DNA from: Prochlorococcus sp. AG-442-M23
GTDB lineage: Bacteria; Cyanobacteriota; Cyanobacteriia; PCC-6307; Cyanobiaceae
DNA: 64,000 nt
NCBI GenBank assembly: GCA_003209655.1
Contig: QCPW01000005.1
Span: 62,001 to 126,000, forward strand
Direction of reading: 5' to 3'
Shown here: positions 38,457 to 47,251 of the stretch, one piece after another
Layout of the letters: each line of letters opens with the position of its first letter
How positions within the stretch are numbered: the first letter of the stretch is position 1
Notes under the pieces: generated by a model
Told to the model about the DNA's origin: nothing
The model's input: the letters and a program-made list of their open reading frames with translations, nothing else
Databases searched by the model: none
Program-made: the position numbers and the translations under genes

Positions 38457-38726
38457 TTAAGAAGTTAAAAATTTTAATGAATAAAATATAAATTTATTTA
38501 TGTATTAAGCTTATAATATAAAAATTTAAAAAGAAATTAATTTATTTATCACAAAATAGTTCTTTATTAATTTATACAATCTAAGAATCTTTTTTAAGAA
38601 ATATAGTACATTAGCCTAAAATTTTTGAGTATTAGTAAAGATATTAGTTTCAAGATAAATTTAGTATCTTTTTTTATTTTTGTAATGATTAAGTAATTTG
38701 CTAATAAAGTTCATCGGTAGTTTTTA

Positions 38727-39023
38727 ATGTCAAGATTATTATTAGTTCTTCTCTATATACTTTTATTTCTCATACCGATTTTTCTCCTATTGATTTGCAG
38801 GAAAAAATATAATCGATCAAAAAAAACAAGAAGTCTTCCATGTTTAAAACCCTCTCTAAAGGAACTTGAATATAATCCTGATATTAATACTAATGATTGG
38901 GATTTACATAAGAATAGATTATTAAAATTTGGCAGATCACAATATAAAGGTTTAACTTTTTTCTTAAGTTCAGAAGATAGGATTTACTACCTTTCTGATA
39001 CAGGAACTAAAATTTATTGCTAA
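38727..39023 (+). CDS. Small membrane-anchored protein of unknown function
   Basis: A 98-residue protein. One N-terminal helix (LLLVLLYILLFLIPIFLLLI) is followed by a basic stretch (CRKKYNRSKKTRS) and a soluble tail (KFGRSQYKGLTFFLSSEDRIYYLS). The basic residues after the helix suggest the tail stays cytoplasmic. No family recognised. It marks the left end of the accessory region. Confidence 0.5.
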   Translation: MSRLLLVLLYILLFLIPIFLLLICRKKYNRSKKTRSLPCLKPSLKELEYNPDINTNDWDLHKNRLLKFGRSQYKGLTFFLSSEDRIYYLSDTGTKIYC

Positions 39024-39254
39024 ATATTAGAAATTAAATTATTAAATATTAAAAAACGAGGAATAATAAGTGAATAGTTTTATTTCTATAAATAATTAAC
39101 CTCGGAAAATTATTAAAGAAATATAAATTAACATCTATAGGCAAGTAAGAAATTATAAAAGGTGTTCAAAAAAGAGTTAAAATTAGTTTTGTTTGTTTTG
39201 ACTTGCTAGGAAAATTTAGTTTAAAGACTTAATTACAAATCTAAATAAGTAGTT

Positions 39255-39506
39255 ATGAAATATTTATTTGTATTTTCTGAAAAGTTCTATAGTTTAATTG
39301 AATTGGAGTGGAATTTTTTAAAACATTTAAAGAGGAAGCGAAGAAAAAATATTTTTCTTAGATTCTCTTTTGCTCTTTTTAGTTTGCTTTCAATTTTTTT
39401 TATTTACTTTTTCCCACCTTTTGTTTTTGGAATTTTATCAGGCGAAGGAATAAGATTTAGTATATTTTTTCTTTGGATATGGATTTTAAATTTGAAGTTT
39501 TTTTGA
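39255..39506 (+). CDS. Possible small membrane protein
   Basis: An 83-residue frame with a basic middle (KHLKRKRRKNIFLRF) and two hydrophobic segments (FALFSLLSIFFIYFFPPFVF, FSIFFLWIWILNLKFF). It starts with ATG. No homology is recognised and the DNA is very AT-rich, so translation is uncertain. Confidence 0.35.
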   Translation: MKYLFVFSEKFYSLIELEWNFLKHLKRKRRKNIFLRFSFALFSLLSIFFIYFFPPFVFGILSGEGIRFSIFFLWIWILNLKFF

Positions 39507-39563
39507 AAAAATATTTTATATTTTTAATTTCTACTTAAAATTAGAATTATAGTTATTTATCTT

Positions 39564-39779
39564 ATGCCAAAAATATTTAAGGAAAATAAGTTCGCTTTAT
39601 TGGGAGCAAATATTTTAATTATTGTGATTTGGGTATCTTTATCATCATTTGCTATTAATTTTTTTATTGTTGATGATGCACCTTTTTACATATATAAGAT
39701 TGGATTTTTAATAAAGTTTCTTCCTCCCATTTGGGTGATTTGGTTTCTATGGATTAAGAGAGGTGGATTAAAAAGGTAG
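39564..39779 (+). CDS. Small membrane protein of unknown function
   Basis: A 71-residue protein with two hydrophobic helices (FALLGANILIIVIWVSLSS and FLIKFLPPIWVIWFLWI) separated by an acidic turn (VDDAP) and ending in basic residues. A hairpin with terminator character lies 95 bases downstream. Unknown function. Confidence 0.45.
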   Translation: MPKIFKENKFALLGANILIIVIWVSLSSFAINFFIVDDAPFYIYKIGFLIKFLPPIWVIWFLWIKRGGLKR

Positions 39780-39873
39780 AAATAAATCGGCATATTTACG
39801 GGTTTACACTTAATCAGAATAACTTAAGCTTTGTAAGCTTACTTGAATTTATTCTTGTGAGAATTAGGTAATT
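39780..39873 (+). ncRNA. Candidate non-coding transcript preceding a strong terminator
   Basis: The 95 bases between the small membrane gene and the terminator lack an open frame and contain AAGCTT-based inverted words (around 39827-39840). It may be only a 3' UTR; assignment as an RNA gene is speculative. Confidence 0.2.
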
Positions 39874-39911
39874 AGAGATCGTTTTCAGCTAAAAAACGAT
39901 CTCTTTTTTTA
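39874..39911 (+). terminator. Strong rho-independent terminator
   Basis: A perfect 12-base stem, AGAGATCGTTTT (39874-39885) with AAAACGATCTCT (39893-39904), across a 7-base loop, followed by seven T residues. It is the strongest hairpin of the accessory region and closes plus-strand transcription in front of the minus-strand hli cluster. Confidence 0.9.
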
Positions 39912-39999
39912 TTAATAACTTTTAATCAAACTTAAAAAGTGTTTATCAGTATCCCTATTGGTAAACACTCATGACAATTGAAATTAAATTTAAGAAATA

Positions 40000-40179
40000 T
40001 TAAACAGGTAATCTACTATCTATTTCTACGACACCTGAATCCATTAGACGACCAATCTTTATAACTAATGACATGTCTAATCTCGAGAATTCTGATTGAT
40101 TTTCAGTAATCCAATCTAATTCTGATAAAGTTATTACTCCAATTGTATTAACTTTAAGAAAGAGTAAGCCTAAATTCAT
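40000..40179 (-). CDS. Small conserved protein at the end of an hli cluster
   Basis: A 59-residue protein started at ATG 40179 (MNLGLLFLKVNTIGVITLSE). A longer frame to 40212 overlaps the preceding small gene and adds only basic residues. It looks like a soluble helical protein (ITENQSEFSRLDMSLVIKIG, then DSGVVEIDSRLPV). Unknown function. The preceding gene ends 4 bases upstream, so it belongs to the hli operon. Confidence 0.55.
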   Translation of the reverse strand: MNLGLLFLKVNTIGVITLSELDWITENQSEFSRLDMSLVIKIGRLMDSGVVEIDSRLPV

Positions 40180-40183
40180 TTTT

Positions 40184-40273
40184 CTAGTTAACTGCTTTTT
40201 TACCTTTCGCAATCATTACTACTGGAACCAGTAGATATGCGAAGAAAGAAATGAGGAAAAAATCTAAGTTCAT
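40184..40273 (-). CDS. 29-residue single-helix membrane peptide
   Basis: MNLDFFLISFFAYLLVPVVM followed by IAKGKKAVN: one membrane helix and a basic tail. Its ATG lies one base after the hli stop at 40275, and it ends 4 bases before the next start. The tight spacing supports a real gene, perhaps a small thylakoid subunit. Not recognised as a known photosystem peptide. Confidence 0.5.
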   Translation of the reverse strand: MNLDFFLISFFAYLLVPVVMIAKGKKAVN

Positions 40274-40274
40274 C

Positions 40275-40418
40275 TTAAAAAATTCCTGGTATTATCCAGC
40301 CAAATAAGCCATAATTTACAACTAATGCAAATAAACCCATCATTGCCATTCTTCCATTAGTTCTTTCAGCATTTTGCCAGTAGGTTGGTTTTGAGTTTTC
40401 CATTGTATTTGTAGTCAT
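40275..40418 (-). CDS. hli: High-light-inducible protein (Hlip)
   Basis: A 47-residue one-helix chlorophyll-binding protein. The Hlip core is AERTNGRMAMMGLFALVVNY ending FGWIIPGIF; the E..NGR.AM.G motif supplies chlorophyll and carotenoid ligands. Hlips protect photosystem II assembly and dissipate excess energy. It is nearly identical to the copy at 53977. It sits in a five- or six-gene minus-strand cluster probably transcribed from the promoter at 40972-41001. Confidence 0.9.
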   Translation of the reverse strand: MTTNTMENSKPTYWQNAERTNGRMAMMGLFALVVNYGLFGWIIPGIF

Positions 40419-40433
40419 TTTTTGAAGTAAGTT

Positions 40434-40580
40434 TTAAACGAAACCTGGAATTATTTGTCCAGTTGTTAGATATGCACCAATTGCAGCTATGAGACCAATC
40501 ATTGCAAACCTTCCGTTAAGTGTTTCTGCAACAACTTTTTCTTTTTCGATTGTTTTTGTTTTAGTGTTTGTTTCAGTCAT
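40434..40580 (-). CDS. hli: High-light-inducible protein (Hlip)
   Basis: A 48-residue Hlip: a charged N-terminus (MTETNTKTKTIEKEKVVAET) followed by LNGRFAMIGLIAAIGAYLTT and GQIIPGFV. Its C-terminal domain is almost the same as that of the fused protein at 54137-54397. It begins 17 bases after the 31-residue membrane peptide gene. Confidence 0.9.
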   Translation of the reverse strand: MTETNTKTKTIEKEKVVAETLNGRFAMIGLIAAIGAYLTTGQIIPGFV

Positions 40581-40597
40581 TTTTTTGGTAAATTGAT

Positions 40598-40693
40598 TTA
40601 GTTTTTGAAGTCTTGTAATTGCTTATAGCTATATAAGATAATTATTACAGTGAAAGAAATTACAAAAAATAGAAATTCATCTAGTGGACTCAT
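40598..40693 (-). CDS. 31-residue membrane peptide (split form of a TM-Hlip)
   Basis: MSPLDEFLFFVISFTVIIIL then YSYKQLQDFKN: one helix with a basic end. It is clearly related to the N-terminal segment MSPLLVFLVVIVFFTAILVA of the fused gene at 54137-54397, but here a stop and a new ATG separate it from the Hlip domain. It lies 48 bases downstream of the first hli of the cluster. Confidence 0.55.
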   Translation of the reverse strand: MSPLDEFLFFVISFTVIIILYSYKQLQDFKN

Positions 40694-40741
40694 AAGCTTT
40701 GACCAGCTTTTTATAGAGTTCAAGAGAGAGTGGTTCCATTT

Positions 40742-40948
40742 CTAGAAGATTCCAGGAATGATCTGACCTGTTGTTACATATGCGCCTAGCAATGCAACAA
40801 AACCGATCATTGCCCAACGACCGTTAACCTTCTCGGCATTTTGAGGATAACCGTCATATGAGACAGACTCATCGATATATGGACGAGTTTCAGAAGGGAA
40901 CATATTCTGCCTTCCACCTGATTCTGTTGTTACTTGTGAATTAGCCAT
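40742..40948 (-). CDS. hli: High-light-inducible protein with N-terminal extension
   Basis: A 68-residue Hlip. I start at ATG 40948 (MANSQVTTESGGRQNMFPSE); an in-frame upstream ATG at 40981 lies before the predicted transcription start. The extension DESVSYDGYPQNAEKVNGRW is followed by the core AMIGFVALLGAYVTTGQIIP. The strongest promoter candidate of the cluster sits just upstream. Near-duplicate at 54397-54606. Confidence 0.9.
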   Translation of the reverse strand: MANSQVTTESGGRQNMFPSETRPYIDESVSYDGYPQNAEKVNGRWAMIGFVALLGAYVTTGQIIPGIF

Positions 40949-40971
40949 TGCTAGTTGTGTAATTGTTAATA

Positions 40972-41001
40972 AATGTAACACAAGTATTAATCAATGTAAA
41001 G
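40972..41001 (-). promoter_or_regulatory. Predicted promoter of hli cluster 1
   Basis: On the minus strand TTTACA (plus-strand 40996-41001) and TACATT (40972-40977) are 18 bases apart, about 24 bases before the ATG. The matching position of the second hli cluster has TTTACA-17-TACGAT, so the pair is conserved between duplicates. Confidence 0.55.
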
Positions 41002-41244
41002 AAAAGTGTGAGAATATTCTAAATTAAGTGTTATGTGTTTCATTTAAGATACATAATTGTCACAATCTTAGATAAACTTATAGATTTTGTTTTGATACTT
41101 AAAAATATTTGGATATTTTTTAGGTGATCCTTTTTTAATGTTAATTATTTCTTGATGAATCTTTCGGTTTAATGCATTAGTGGTTGATAGGTTATGTTTT
41201 ATCTCCTAGTAAGATTAAATCGCATATTTTTAGGATCGTTCTGG

Positions 41245-41535
41245 CTAGCCAAAATTATGGGATACTTCTGTCCAGCCATATTGTTGCAGCTCGTTCCATT
41301 TTTCCCAAGCTGTGTCTAGCGGGATTTTGCTAGAGGATTTTAGCCCTGCTGGCTCTCCTAGGTGATCTGTGTAAAACAGATGAGTGTAAATCATGATATT
41401 GTTCTTTTGTGATTTTGTGCATATTACGAAGAAAATTAGTCTGCTACCCTCAGCGTTAAGAAGGCAGCCGCTGGGTGTATCAATACTACTGCCGTAAGAA
41501 TAGTTAGACCAAATATTAGCCCCTCCAAGTGCCAT
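41245..41535 (-). CDS. DUF1651-type small protein
   Basis: A 96-residue soluble protein whose C-terminal half (GEPAGLKSSSKIPLDTAWEK, then WNELQQYGWTEV) matches the picocyanobacterial DUF1651 pattern of a Trp-rich helix ending in GW. Function unknown. A paralogue occurs at 55039, in the same place relative to hli genes. Confidence 0.65.
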   Translation of the reverse strand: MALGGANIWSNYSYGSSIDTPSGCLLNAEGSRLIFFVICTKSQKNNIMIYTHLFYTDHLGEPAGLKSSSKIPLDTAWEKWNELQQYGWTEVSHNFG

Positions 41536-41667
41536 TTAATATACAGTACACGTGTACTATTTATTGATATATTCTATTAACCTATTTGTCAATAGTTTTA
41601 TTGGATTAAATACTTATTTACTAATTAAAAATTTCTACTTTAATTAAGGAAATATTTATATTTATCA

Positions 41668-41850
41668 ATGAACCATAGAGAAGACTTAGAGTTTGAGCTT
41701 CAGAAAGTTACTCTGGCAATACAAGAAGTTATTGAGGATGTCTACATTACTGATGAGGAAAGGCAAGAAAGAATAAAAACACTAATTAATTTCAAAGAAG
41801 CAATAATCTGCAAGGGAAGGGAACTTCGTATTGAATTAGAGGCAGCATAA
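41668..41850 (+). CDS. Small helical protein of unknown function
   Basis: A 60-residue acidic protein (MNHREDLEFELQKVTLAIQE, then DVYITDEERQERIKTLINFK) predicted as two charged helices, possibly a coiled-coil hairpin. An AAGG ribosome-binding-like site is about 20 bases upstream. Unknown function. Confidence 0.55.
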   Translation: MNHREDLEFELQKVTLAIQEVIEDVYITDEERQERIKTLINFKEAIICKGRELRIELEAA

Positions 41851-41932
41851 AATTATCTATTTTATTTTTGATAGCTAAAAGCAATAAAGGATTGCTATTA
41901 TCATTTAATTAAATAAATCATGATCGATCTTA

Positions 41933-42094
41933 ATGTCGCCTGGAACAACTGATTTGATACTTCTTATATTGTTTTTTGTGGGTCTACAAGCTTGGTGGAT
42001 TATTCCAATAATTAAAAAGAATAATATGATCAATAAAAGAGGTGAAGAATTAAAAGAAGAAATTAAGCAGCTAGAAAAACTATACAAAAAATGA
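41933..42094 (+). CDS. Small membrane-anchored protein with coiled tail
   Basis: A 53-residue protein. One helix (LILLILFFVGLQAWWIIPII) is followed by a charged tail (KRGEELKEEIKQLEKLYKK) that looks helical. This sense is favoured over the overlapping minus-strand frame because it shows a coherent membrane-plus-coil architecture common in picocyanobacteria. Convergent with selO. Confidence 0.55.
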   Translation: MSPGTTDLILLILFFVGLQAWWIIPIIKKNNMINKRGEELKEEIKQLEKLYKK

Positions 42095-42103
42095 ATTCAG
42101 CGT

Positions 42104-43807
42104 TTAAGAAGAACAGCTATAATGTGATATTCCTCCATTATTAAAGAATTCTCTCGGTTTAAGTTGATTGTATTTTTGAGATATTTCAATAGATTGCTCT
42201 TCATATGGATTACTTAAGATTGATTGTAATTCATGAATTAAGTTGTAATTACCCTCCTCAGCCTCTTCATATGCAGGAACTATCATCCATTCACGCCAAG
42301 TATATTTTGGGTTTACCTTTTTCATTGATTGAGATATTTTTTTCGGATCATTATGTGTCTTTATACAACCTTGCCATTTCTTGAGCCAAATATTCCACTT
42401 TTCATCAAGCTCTTCATTAAGAGGTAAGTAGAAGCTTTCTTTTAAAAGAGATATATCATCAGGAATATTAGAAAGCTTTCTGAAGAAAATAGTGAAGTCA
42501 GTCTTAGAAATAATCATAAGATTGAAAAGCTCGTTAGTAAGAGTGTCATTGTATTTTTCTGTGCCAAGCTTCTTTGCCCACATTAATTGCATTTCTTTTT
42601 CCATTAATTTAGAAAAATCATTTTTGATTTTTTCAAGTTTCTCTATATTTTCCTTATTGTCTAAAAGTAATGGTCGGAGTGATTTACAAAACATCTTAAA
42701 ATTTATTTCGGCTGCAAAGGGTTGATTGAAAAATGAAAAATGTTCTCCACCTCCTGTCCAGGGTTGAAATCTTGGGTCAAATAATTCACAAAAACCAAAA
42801 GGACCATAGTCCAGAGTAAATCCTCCTGCAGCACAGTTATCGCTGTTGAAATTACCTTGGCAATAACCAACTCTCATCCAGTTAACTACTAGTGATATGA
42901 GTCTTTCTCGAAATAAATAAGCTAACTTAATAACCTTTTGACTAAATGAGTTACTATGATCAATTTGCCCTTTATAGTTTCTATATATAAGATGTTGCAC
43001 AATGATTTTGAGTTCATTAAAAGCATCATTATGTGAATTACTTCGAACTCTACGAGCAAATAGTTCGAGCTGACCTACTCGCAAAAATGATGGTGCTACA
43101 CGCGTAGTAATTGCGGCATGATTATCAACCATAACATCAGGTTCAAAATACTTAGAGCCCTTCTTGTACCATGGCCTTCTAACTATTTCTGTTCCCGATA
43201 CATATAGTGTCAGAGATCTTGATGTGGGAATTCCTAAGGCATGCATCAATTCTTGTGCGAGAAATTCACGAACGCTTGATCGTAGGACAGCTCGACCATC
43301 CGCACCACGACAATAAGGTGTAGGTCCTCCTCCCTTAAGTTGCATCTCCATTCTTTTCCCATTAAATAAACCTTCAAATATAGAAATTGCTCTACCATCT
43401 CCATATCCATCACCTGTACCAAAAGGACACTGCTGTGTATATTCAGTTCCATAAATAGACAATGCATACCCTGTGGCCCAGCCAAATGGTTTTATTACGG
43501 AATCAGCCACTTCGATATCCCCTGAAAAAAAACTTGAAAAATTTGGATCTTTTGTGAGGTCAGAACTTAATCCTAATTCTTCAAATAATGTTGAGCTATG
43601 CGCAATATATTTTGGTTCGGGAATTGGTGTTGGAGTTACAGGAACATAATGGCCTGAATATACTGGTCTAGGCTTGTGATCATTGCCATCATTTGTTGAC
43701 TGGGGATCAGCTTTTAGAGAATTTATTAAAGAAAAATCTGCTAATTGTAAAAGCTCAGAAAAATTTTTTGTTTCTTTATATTTTAATGATTCAGATTTTC
43801 GTAACAT
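42104..43807 (-). CDS. selO: SelO/YdiU family pseudokinase-fold protein AMPylase
   Basis: A 567-residue protein of the UPF0061 family, which transfers AMP to protein Ser/Thr/Tyr residues during oxidative stress. Family text: [35 protein letters not shown] (written here in part: [15 protein letters not shown]), [20 protein letters not shown] in variant form, [26 protein letters not shown] in part, and the metal/catalytic region [20 protein letters not shown]. Longer than many bacterial SelO by an N-terminal ~40 residues. An isolated gene inside the accessory region. Confidence 0.93.
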   Translation of the reverse strand: [567 protein letters not shown]

Positions 43808-44052
43808 TAATTTCAGCCTTCATTCTTTGGGTAAGCTTTAATTGCCTGAAAGTAAACAATAATAATCATTTTATATCGAATTTTTTCGATTTGAATTTAA
43901 AGCGATTTACTTTTGTATGATAATTGCCAGATGCGAAGAAAAGTTCTGCAGAAAAATCAGGAAATATAATAAATTCTTTTTATAACACCTTATTTCATCA
44001 TTATATTTCACCGATTAATTTATATAAAGTTACGATAAACACCCTATTGATA

Positions 44053-45396
44053 CTAAGATGCCCAGCCTTTAACTAAGTCAAAAATACTTATGATTAATCC
44101 AAAAGCAATAATTGGAGGAGAAACCCATCTCATCATAAATTTTAAATATCTAGTCGTTTTAACCCCTACTTTAGAAGTATTAAGTTCTTTATCAAACTTA
44201 CCAGGAATTACCCATCCCATAAAGAATGAAGCGAGGAATCCTCCAAATATAAGCAGTACTCCTCCAAAAATTGAATCCACTGTTCCAAGTATATTCAAAT
44301 TCAATGCTGAAGGAATTCCTGCTAAAAATAGAAATAAAGTGATAATCCAGACAGATTTATTTCTTTGAAATCCAAATTTATCCATTAACGAGGAAACTGG
44401 TACTTCCAATAAAGAAACTGAAGATGTAATAGCAGCTATATAAGCTAAAGAAAAGAAAGCAACAGCCACTATCCTCCCTGCAGTGCCATAGGAACCTAAT
44501 CCTGTTGGAATAGAAATAAATAATGCGCCAACTGTTGATTCGGAAATAGCGTCGCTCAATCCAAAGGTTAGAACTATAGGAAAAGTAATAAAGCCTGCCA
44601 TTAGTCCAACTAGGGTATCTAATGAAGCAACTCCAATACTTAATTTAGGTAAATTACTTTTTTTATTTAAGTAGGAAGCGTATGTCACCATTATTCCAAT
44701 CCCTAAACTCAAAGAAAAGAATGCTTGAGTAAATGCGTTTCTTATTGTTTGAGGGTTTCTAAATTCTGCAAAGTCAAACTTCAATAAGAATGTCTTGTAT
44801 CCATCCCATGCCCCTGAAAGGGTAGAGGCCCAAATTGCGAGAACCACAAGAATTATGAAAAGTATGGGCATAAAGAATCTCGTAACTTTTTCAATACCTT
44901 TTTTTATTCCCGATGAAACTATGAGAGCAGTAAGGACAAGACTTAGTAAATGTCCTAATAAAACACTGCTCCCACTACTTATAGAACCAAAAAAACTCTC
45001 AGCTTCCCCTAGATTTTTGGGTAATCCAAAAAATAAAGAGTGAAATAAAGTATCTGCCGTCCACCCCATTATCACTGAATAATACGAGGCTATACCTAAA
45101 GGTGCAATGAAGAAAAGTATGCCTAGTGGGTACCAATTCTTTCCTCCTAGCTTGACTGGAGCAAGTAATGAACTTGCCATTGCACTTCTTCCTAAAGCCA
45201 TTTCAGCTACAAAAACTGGAAGACAAACTATCAATACAATCAATATGTATAAAACCACAAAAGAAGCTCCTCCTCCTTGTGATGCTCTGTAAGCGAAGCC
45301 CCATAAATTGCCAAGTCCAACAGCACTACCAGCTGCGGCAAGAATAAATCCTAGCTTACTTGTCCATTGTTCCCTTTGAGAAATTTTTGAGTCCAA
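44053..45396 (-). CDS. Sodium-dependent transporter, neurotransmitter:sodium symporter family
   Basis: A 447-residue membrane protein with about 11 helices. The family start is QWTSKLGFILAAAGSAVGLG followed by NLWGFAYRASQGGGASFV, which forms the sodium and substrate site of LeuT-type carriers. GSYGTAGRIVAVAFFSLAYI lies in helix 7-8. Bacterial members carry amino acids with sodium; the substrate here is unknown. Not part of an operon. Confidence 0.92.
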   Translation of the reverse strand: MDSKISQREQWTSKLGFILAAAGSAVGLGNLWGFAYRASQGGGASFVVLYILIVLIVCLPVFVAEMALGRSAMASSLLAPVKLGGKNWYPLGILFFIAPLGIASYYSVIMGWTADTLFHSLFFGLPKNLGEAESFFGSISSGSSVLLGHLLSLVLTALIVSSGIKKGIEKVTRFFMPILFIILVVLAIWASTLSGAWDGYKTFLLKFDFAEFRNPQTIRNAFTQAFFSLSLGIGIMVTYASYLNKKSNLPKLSIGVASLDTLVGLMAGFITFPIVLTFGLSDAISESTVGALFISIPTGLGSYGTAGRIVAVAFFSLAYIAAITSSVSLLEVPVSSLMDKFGFQRNKSVWIITLFLFLAGIPSALNLNILGTVDSIFGGVLLIFGGFLASFFMGWVIPGKFDKELNTSKVGVKTTRYLKFMMRWVSPPIIAFGLIISIFDLVKGWAS

Positions 45397-45555
45397 AATA
45401 AAAAATCTATTTCTATATTTGTTTTATAACCGATCTGTAAAAATAATTTATAATTTTTTTGAATAAAAATATTTTTTAATAATATTTCTTTGACAATAGA
45501 TTTAAAATTGTAAGAAGAATTATTTAAATTTTATAAGTCTAAATTTGATTTAATT

Positions 45556-45693
45556 AATGATCACAAGTTGAGAATTGATGCATCAAAAAAAGAAGATTGT
45601 TGAGTTATTAGAATAAAAAGTAATGATAAATATCTTAAAGGAGATTTCAAAGTAGCCATTCGAGCATTGAGGAGGTCAGAAAAATACTTATAA
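45556..45693 (+). pseudogene. Possible degraded small gene
   Basis: One frame reads NDHKLRIDASKKEDC, TGA, then VIRIKSNDKYLKGDFKVAIR and ALRRSEKYL before TAA. The second part looks like a helical repeat unit. An in-frame stop and missing start suggest decay. Low certainty. Confidence 0.25.
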
Positions 45694-45770
45694 TAATAAA
45701 AATAAATCTGTTTGATTTTTTTATAAAGTTCGTTTACATAGATATATATTAATTTTCTTCTACTAAATTT

Positions 45771-45884
45771 ATGCTAATGCCTCAATCTACTTTGGAAAGT
45801 TTATTATTTTTTTTGGTGCTATCTTTATTAGCTACTTATTTAGTAAAGATTAAATATGGTTCAAATTTAAAAGTACAAAAATAG
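45771..45884 (+). CDS. 37-residue membrane peptide
   Basis: MLMPQSTLESLLFFLVLSLL then ATYLVKIKYGSNLKVQK: one helix and a basic tail. ATG start, in an otherwise stop-rich gap between the symporter and the HWLQ-type gene. Short frames of this shape can arise by chance in AT-rich DNA. Confidence 0.35.
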   Translation: MLMPQSTLESLLFFLVLSLLATYLVKIKYGSNLKVQK

Positions 45885-46196
45885 TAAATGGGATTGTTTT
45901 TTTTTGCAATAAGTTTATGTTTTTTCTTAGAAAACATTATTCTTATAAATTTCTTGCAGAATTGTTAATTCAGCAATCTACATAAAGGTTGGCAATAAGT
46001 CAAAAAACCTTGTATTATTCAAAACCTGAATTTGTTATTTTTTCTTTCCCCCAAAAGTTTGCTAATTAATTTAAAAGATCTAAAACTACTGAATTGGAGA
46101 ATCAAGAATCACCTTATAATTGTTAATAAATTTAATTTATATATTATGAAACATGCTCTATTAAAATTGTCTTATTTTACAGAATTGCGATGAGAT

Positions 46197-46394
46197 TTAG
46201 TAAACACCATTACAGTTGAAGCCACTGCATTCTAAAATTCTTAGAATATTTACTATGAAATTATGAAATTTATAATCAAAGAAGAATGCCCAAGTTGTAA
46301 AGATTGCAAAAGCAGAAAAAGCAAAAGCAACATATTGTAGCCAATGCGTTCCTGTGCTATCTATTCCCTTGTTTTTAGAATTAGAATTATTCAA
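46197..46394 (-). CDS. Small membrane protein, 'HWLQ' family, copy 1
   Basis: A 65-residue protein with TTG start: Asn/Ser-rich N-terminus, HWLQYVAFAFSAFAIFTTWA as the membrane helix, FFFDYKFHNFIVNILRILEC and a two-cysteine end. The copy at 55303 shows the same architecture and many identical residues. Function unknown; both copies lie downstream of a DUF1651 gene and hli genes. Confidence 0.55.
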   Translation of the reverse strand: MNNSNSKNKGIDSTGTHWLQYVAFAFSAFAIFTTWAFFFDYKFHNFIVNILRILECSGFNCNGVY

Positions 46395-46816
46395 TTTTTT
46401 TAATTTTTCTTTTATATTAAAAAGTTTTTTCTACTAATGTTGAGAGGGTTCTAATTCTTGATAAGTTTTTAAAGTCTCTATTTTTATAAGTTTTTTATTA
46501 CAGGTTAGTAATACCATAAATCTTTATGAAGCCAGCTTAAGAAAACAAGTTTAAGTTATTGTTAAACGAATAGTTGAGTCCTCAAAAGGGACTATATAAA
46601 TTTGCAATTATATTTTAAAATATTAGATAATATTGGATTAGCTATAAGTAATTTTTAAAAATTTTTAAAGAATTATTAATTTAAATTTTTAAGATATTTT
46701 TAATTAGATATACAATCTAAATCAAATGATTTTTAGGATTTTTCAAAATCAAGATTATACAAAGTTAAATTATTTTTTATAGAAATTAGGAATATTTAGG
46801 AATCAAGTTTTAAATA
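46395..46816. other. Intergenic stretch without recognisable genes
   Basis: A very AT-rich 420 bases. The only structure noted is a small hairpin (AGTCC-TCAAAAG-GGACT region near 46565-46585) without a T-run. No ORF of interest. Confidence 0.4.
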
Positions 46817-47074
46817 TCATTTTAAGCAATTTTTATAACCTTCTATTTTTGCTAATTGCGAAATAGTTAAGCCAGTTTCTTTAAGAAGTTTTTCTCCTAT
46901 ATTATCCACATTAAATTTTTTAAAAGCACCTTTTTCAGAGAGCTTAATGCAGTCGTTTTTATATTTTGCTTCTTTAATAACTGGAGAAACGAAAAAACCA
47001 AATAAGATTAAAAATCCGCCAAAAGTTATTAATCTTCTATGATTTTTCCACCATTCATAAAATTTATAAGTCAT
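46817..47074 (-). CDS. Small membrane-anchored protein of unknown function
   Basis: An 85-residue protein. A basic start (YEWWKNHRR) precedes one helix (LITFGGFLILFGFFVSPVI), then a soluble domain with two cysteines (KNDCIKLSEKGAFKKF and IEGYKNCLK). The second half with GLTISQLAKIEGYKNC resembles a short helical pair. Unknown function. Confidence 0.55.
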   Translation of the reverse strand: MTYKFYEWWKNHRRLITFGGFLILFGFFVSPVIKEAKYKNDCIKLSEKGAFKKFNVDNIGEKLLKETGLTISQLAKIEGYKNCLK

Positions 47075-47216
47075 AGATAAAAGAGATTTTTTTATTTTTT
47101 AAATTTAGATCGTTATTTAAAAAAAATCTGCAGTATATGTTCATTTAAAAAATAAGAATAGTTAGACAACTGAAGAAAGAGACTGAGAAAAAATTACGCC
47201 TTGGATTTTTTGAGAA

Positions 47217-47251
47217 AGTGCCAAAGGCTTCGAACCTTCGTTTTGGTTAGT
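47217..47251 (-). repeat. Possible sixth tRNA 3'-end remnant
   Basis: AGGCTTCGAACCTTCG at about 47225-47240 matches the T-arm of the tRNA-Pro copies (AGGATTCGAACCTGCG) in 14 of 16 positions. A gap-free 29-base alignment from GAG onward gives 21 matches. Since TTCGAA is common to most tRNAs, the parent tRNA cannot be fixed. The surrounding 47075-47434 otherwise holds no convincing gene. Confidence 0.4.

Noticed and set aside
41905-42087. 60-residue minus-strand frame
   Set aside because: It overlaps the plus-strand membrane-plus-coil gene at 41933, which has a more plausible protein architecture.
43246-43485. 79-residue frame within selO
   Set aside because: Shadow in another frame of the same strand as selO.
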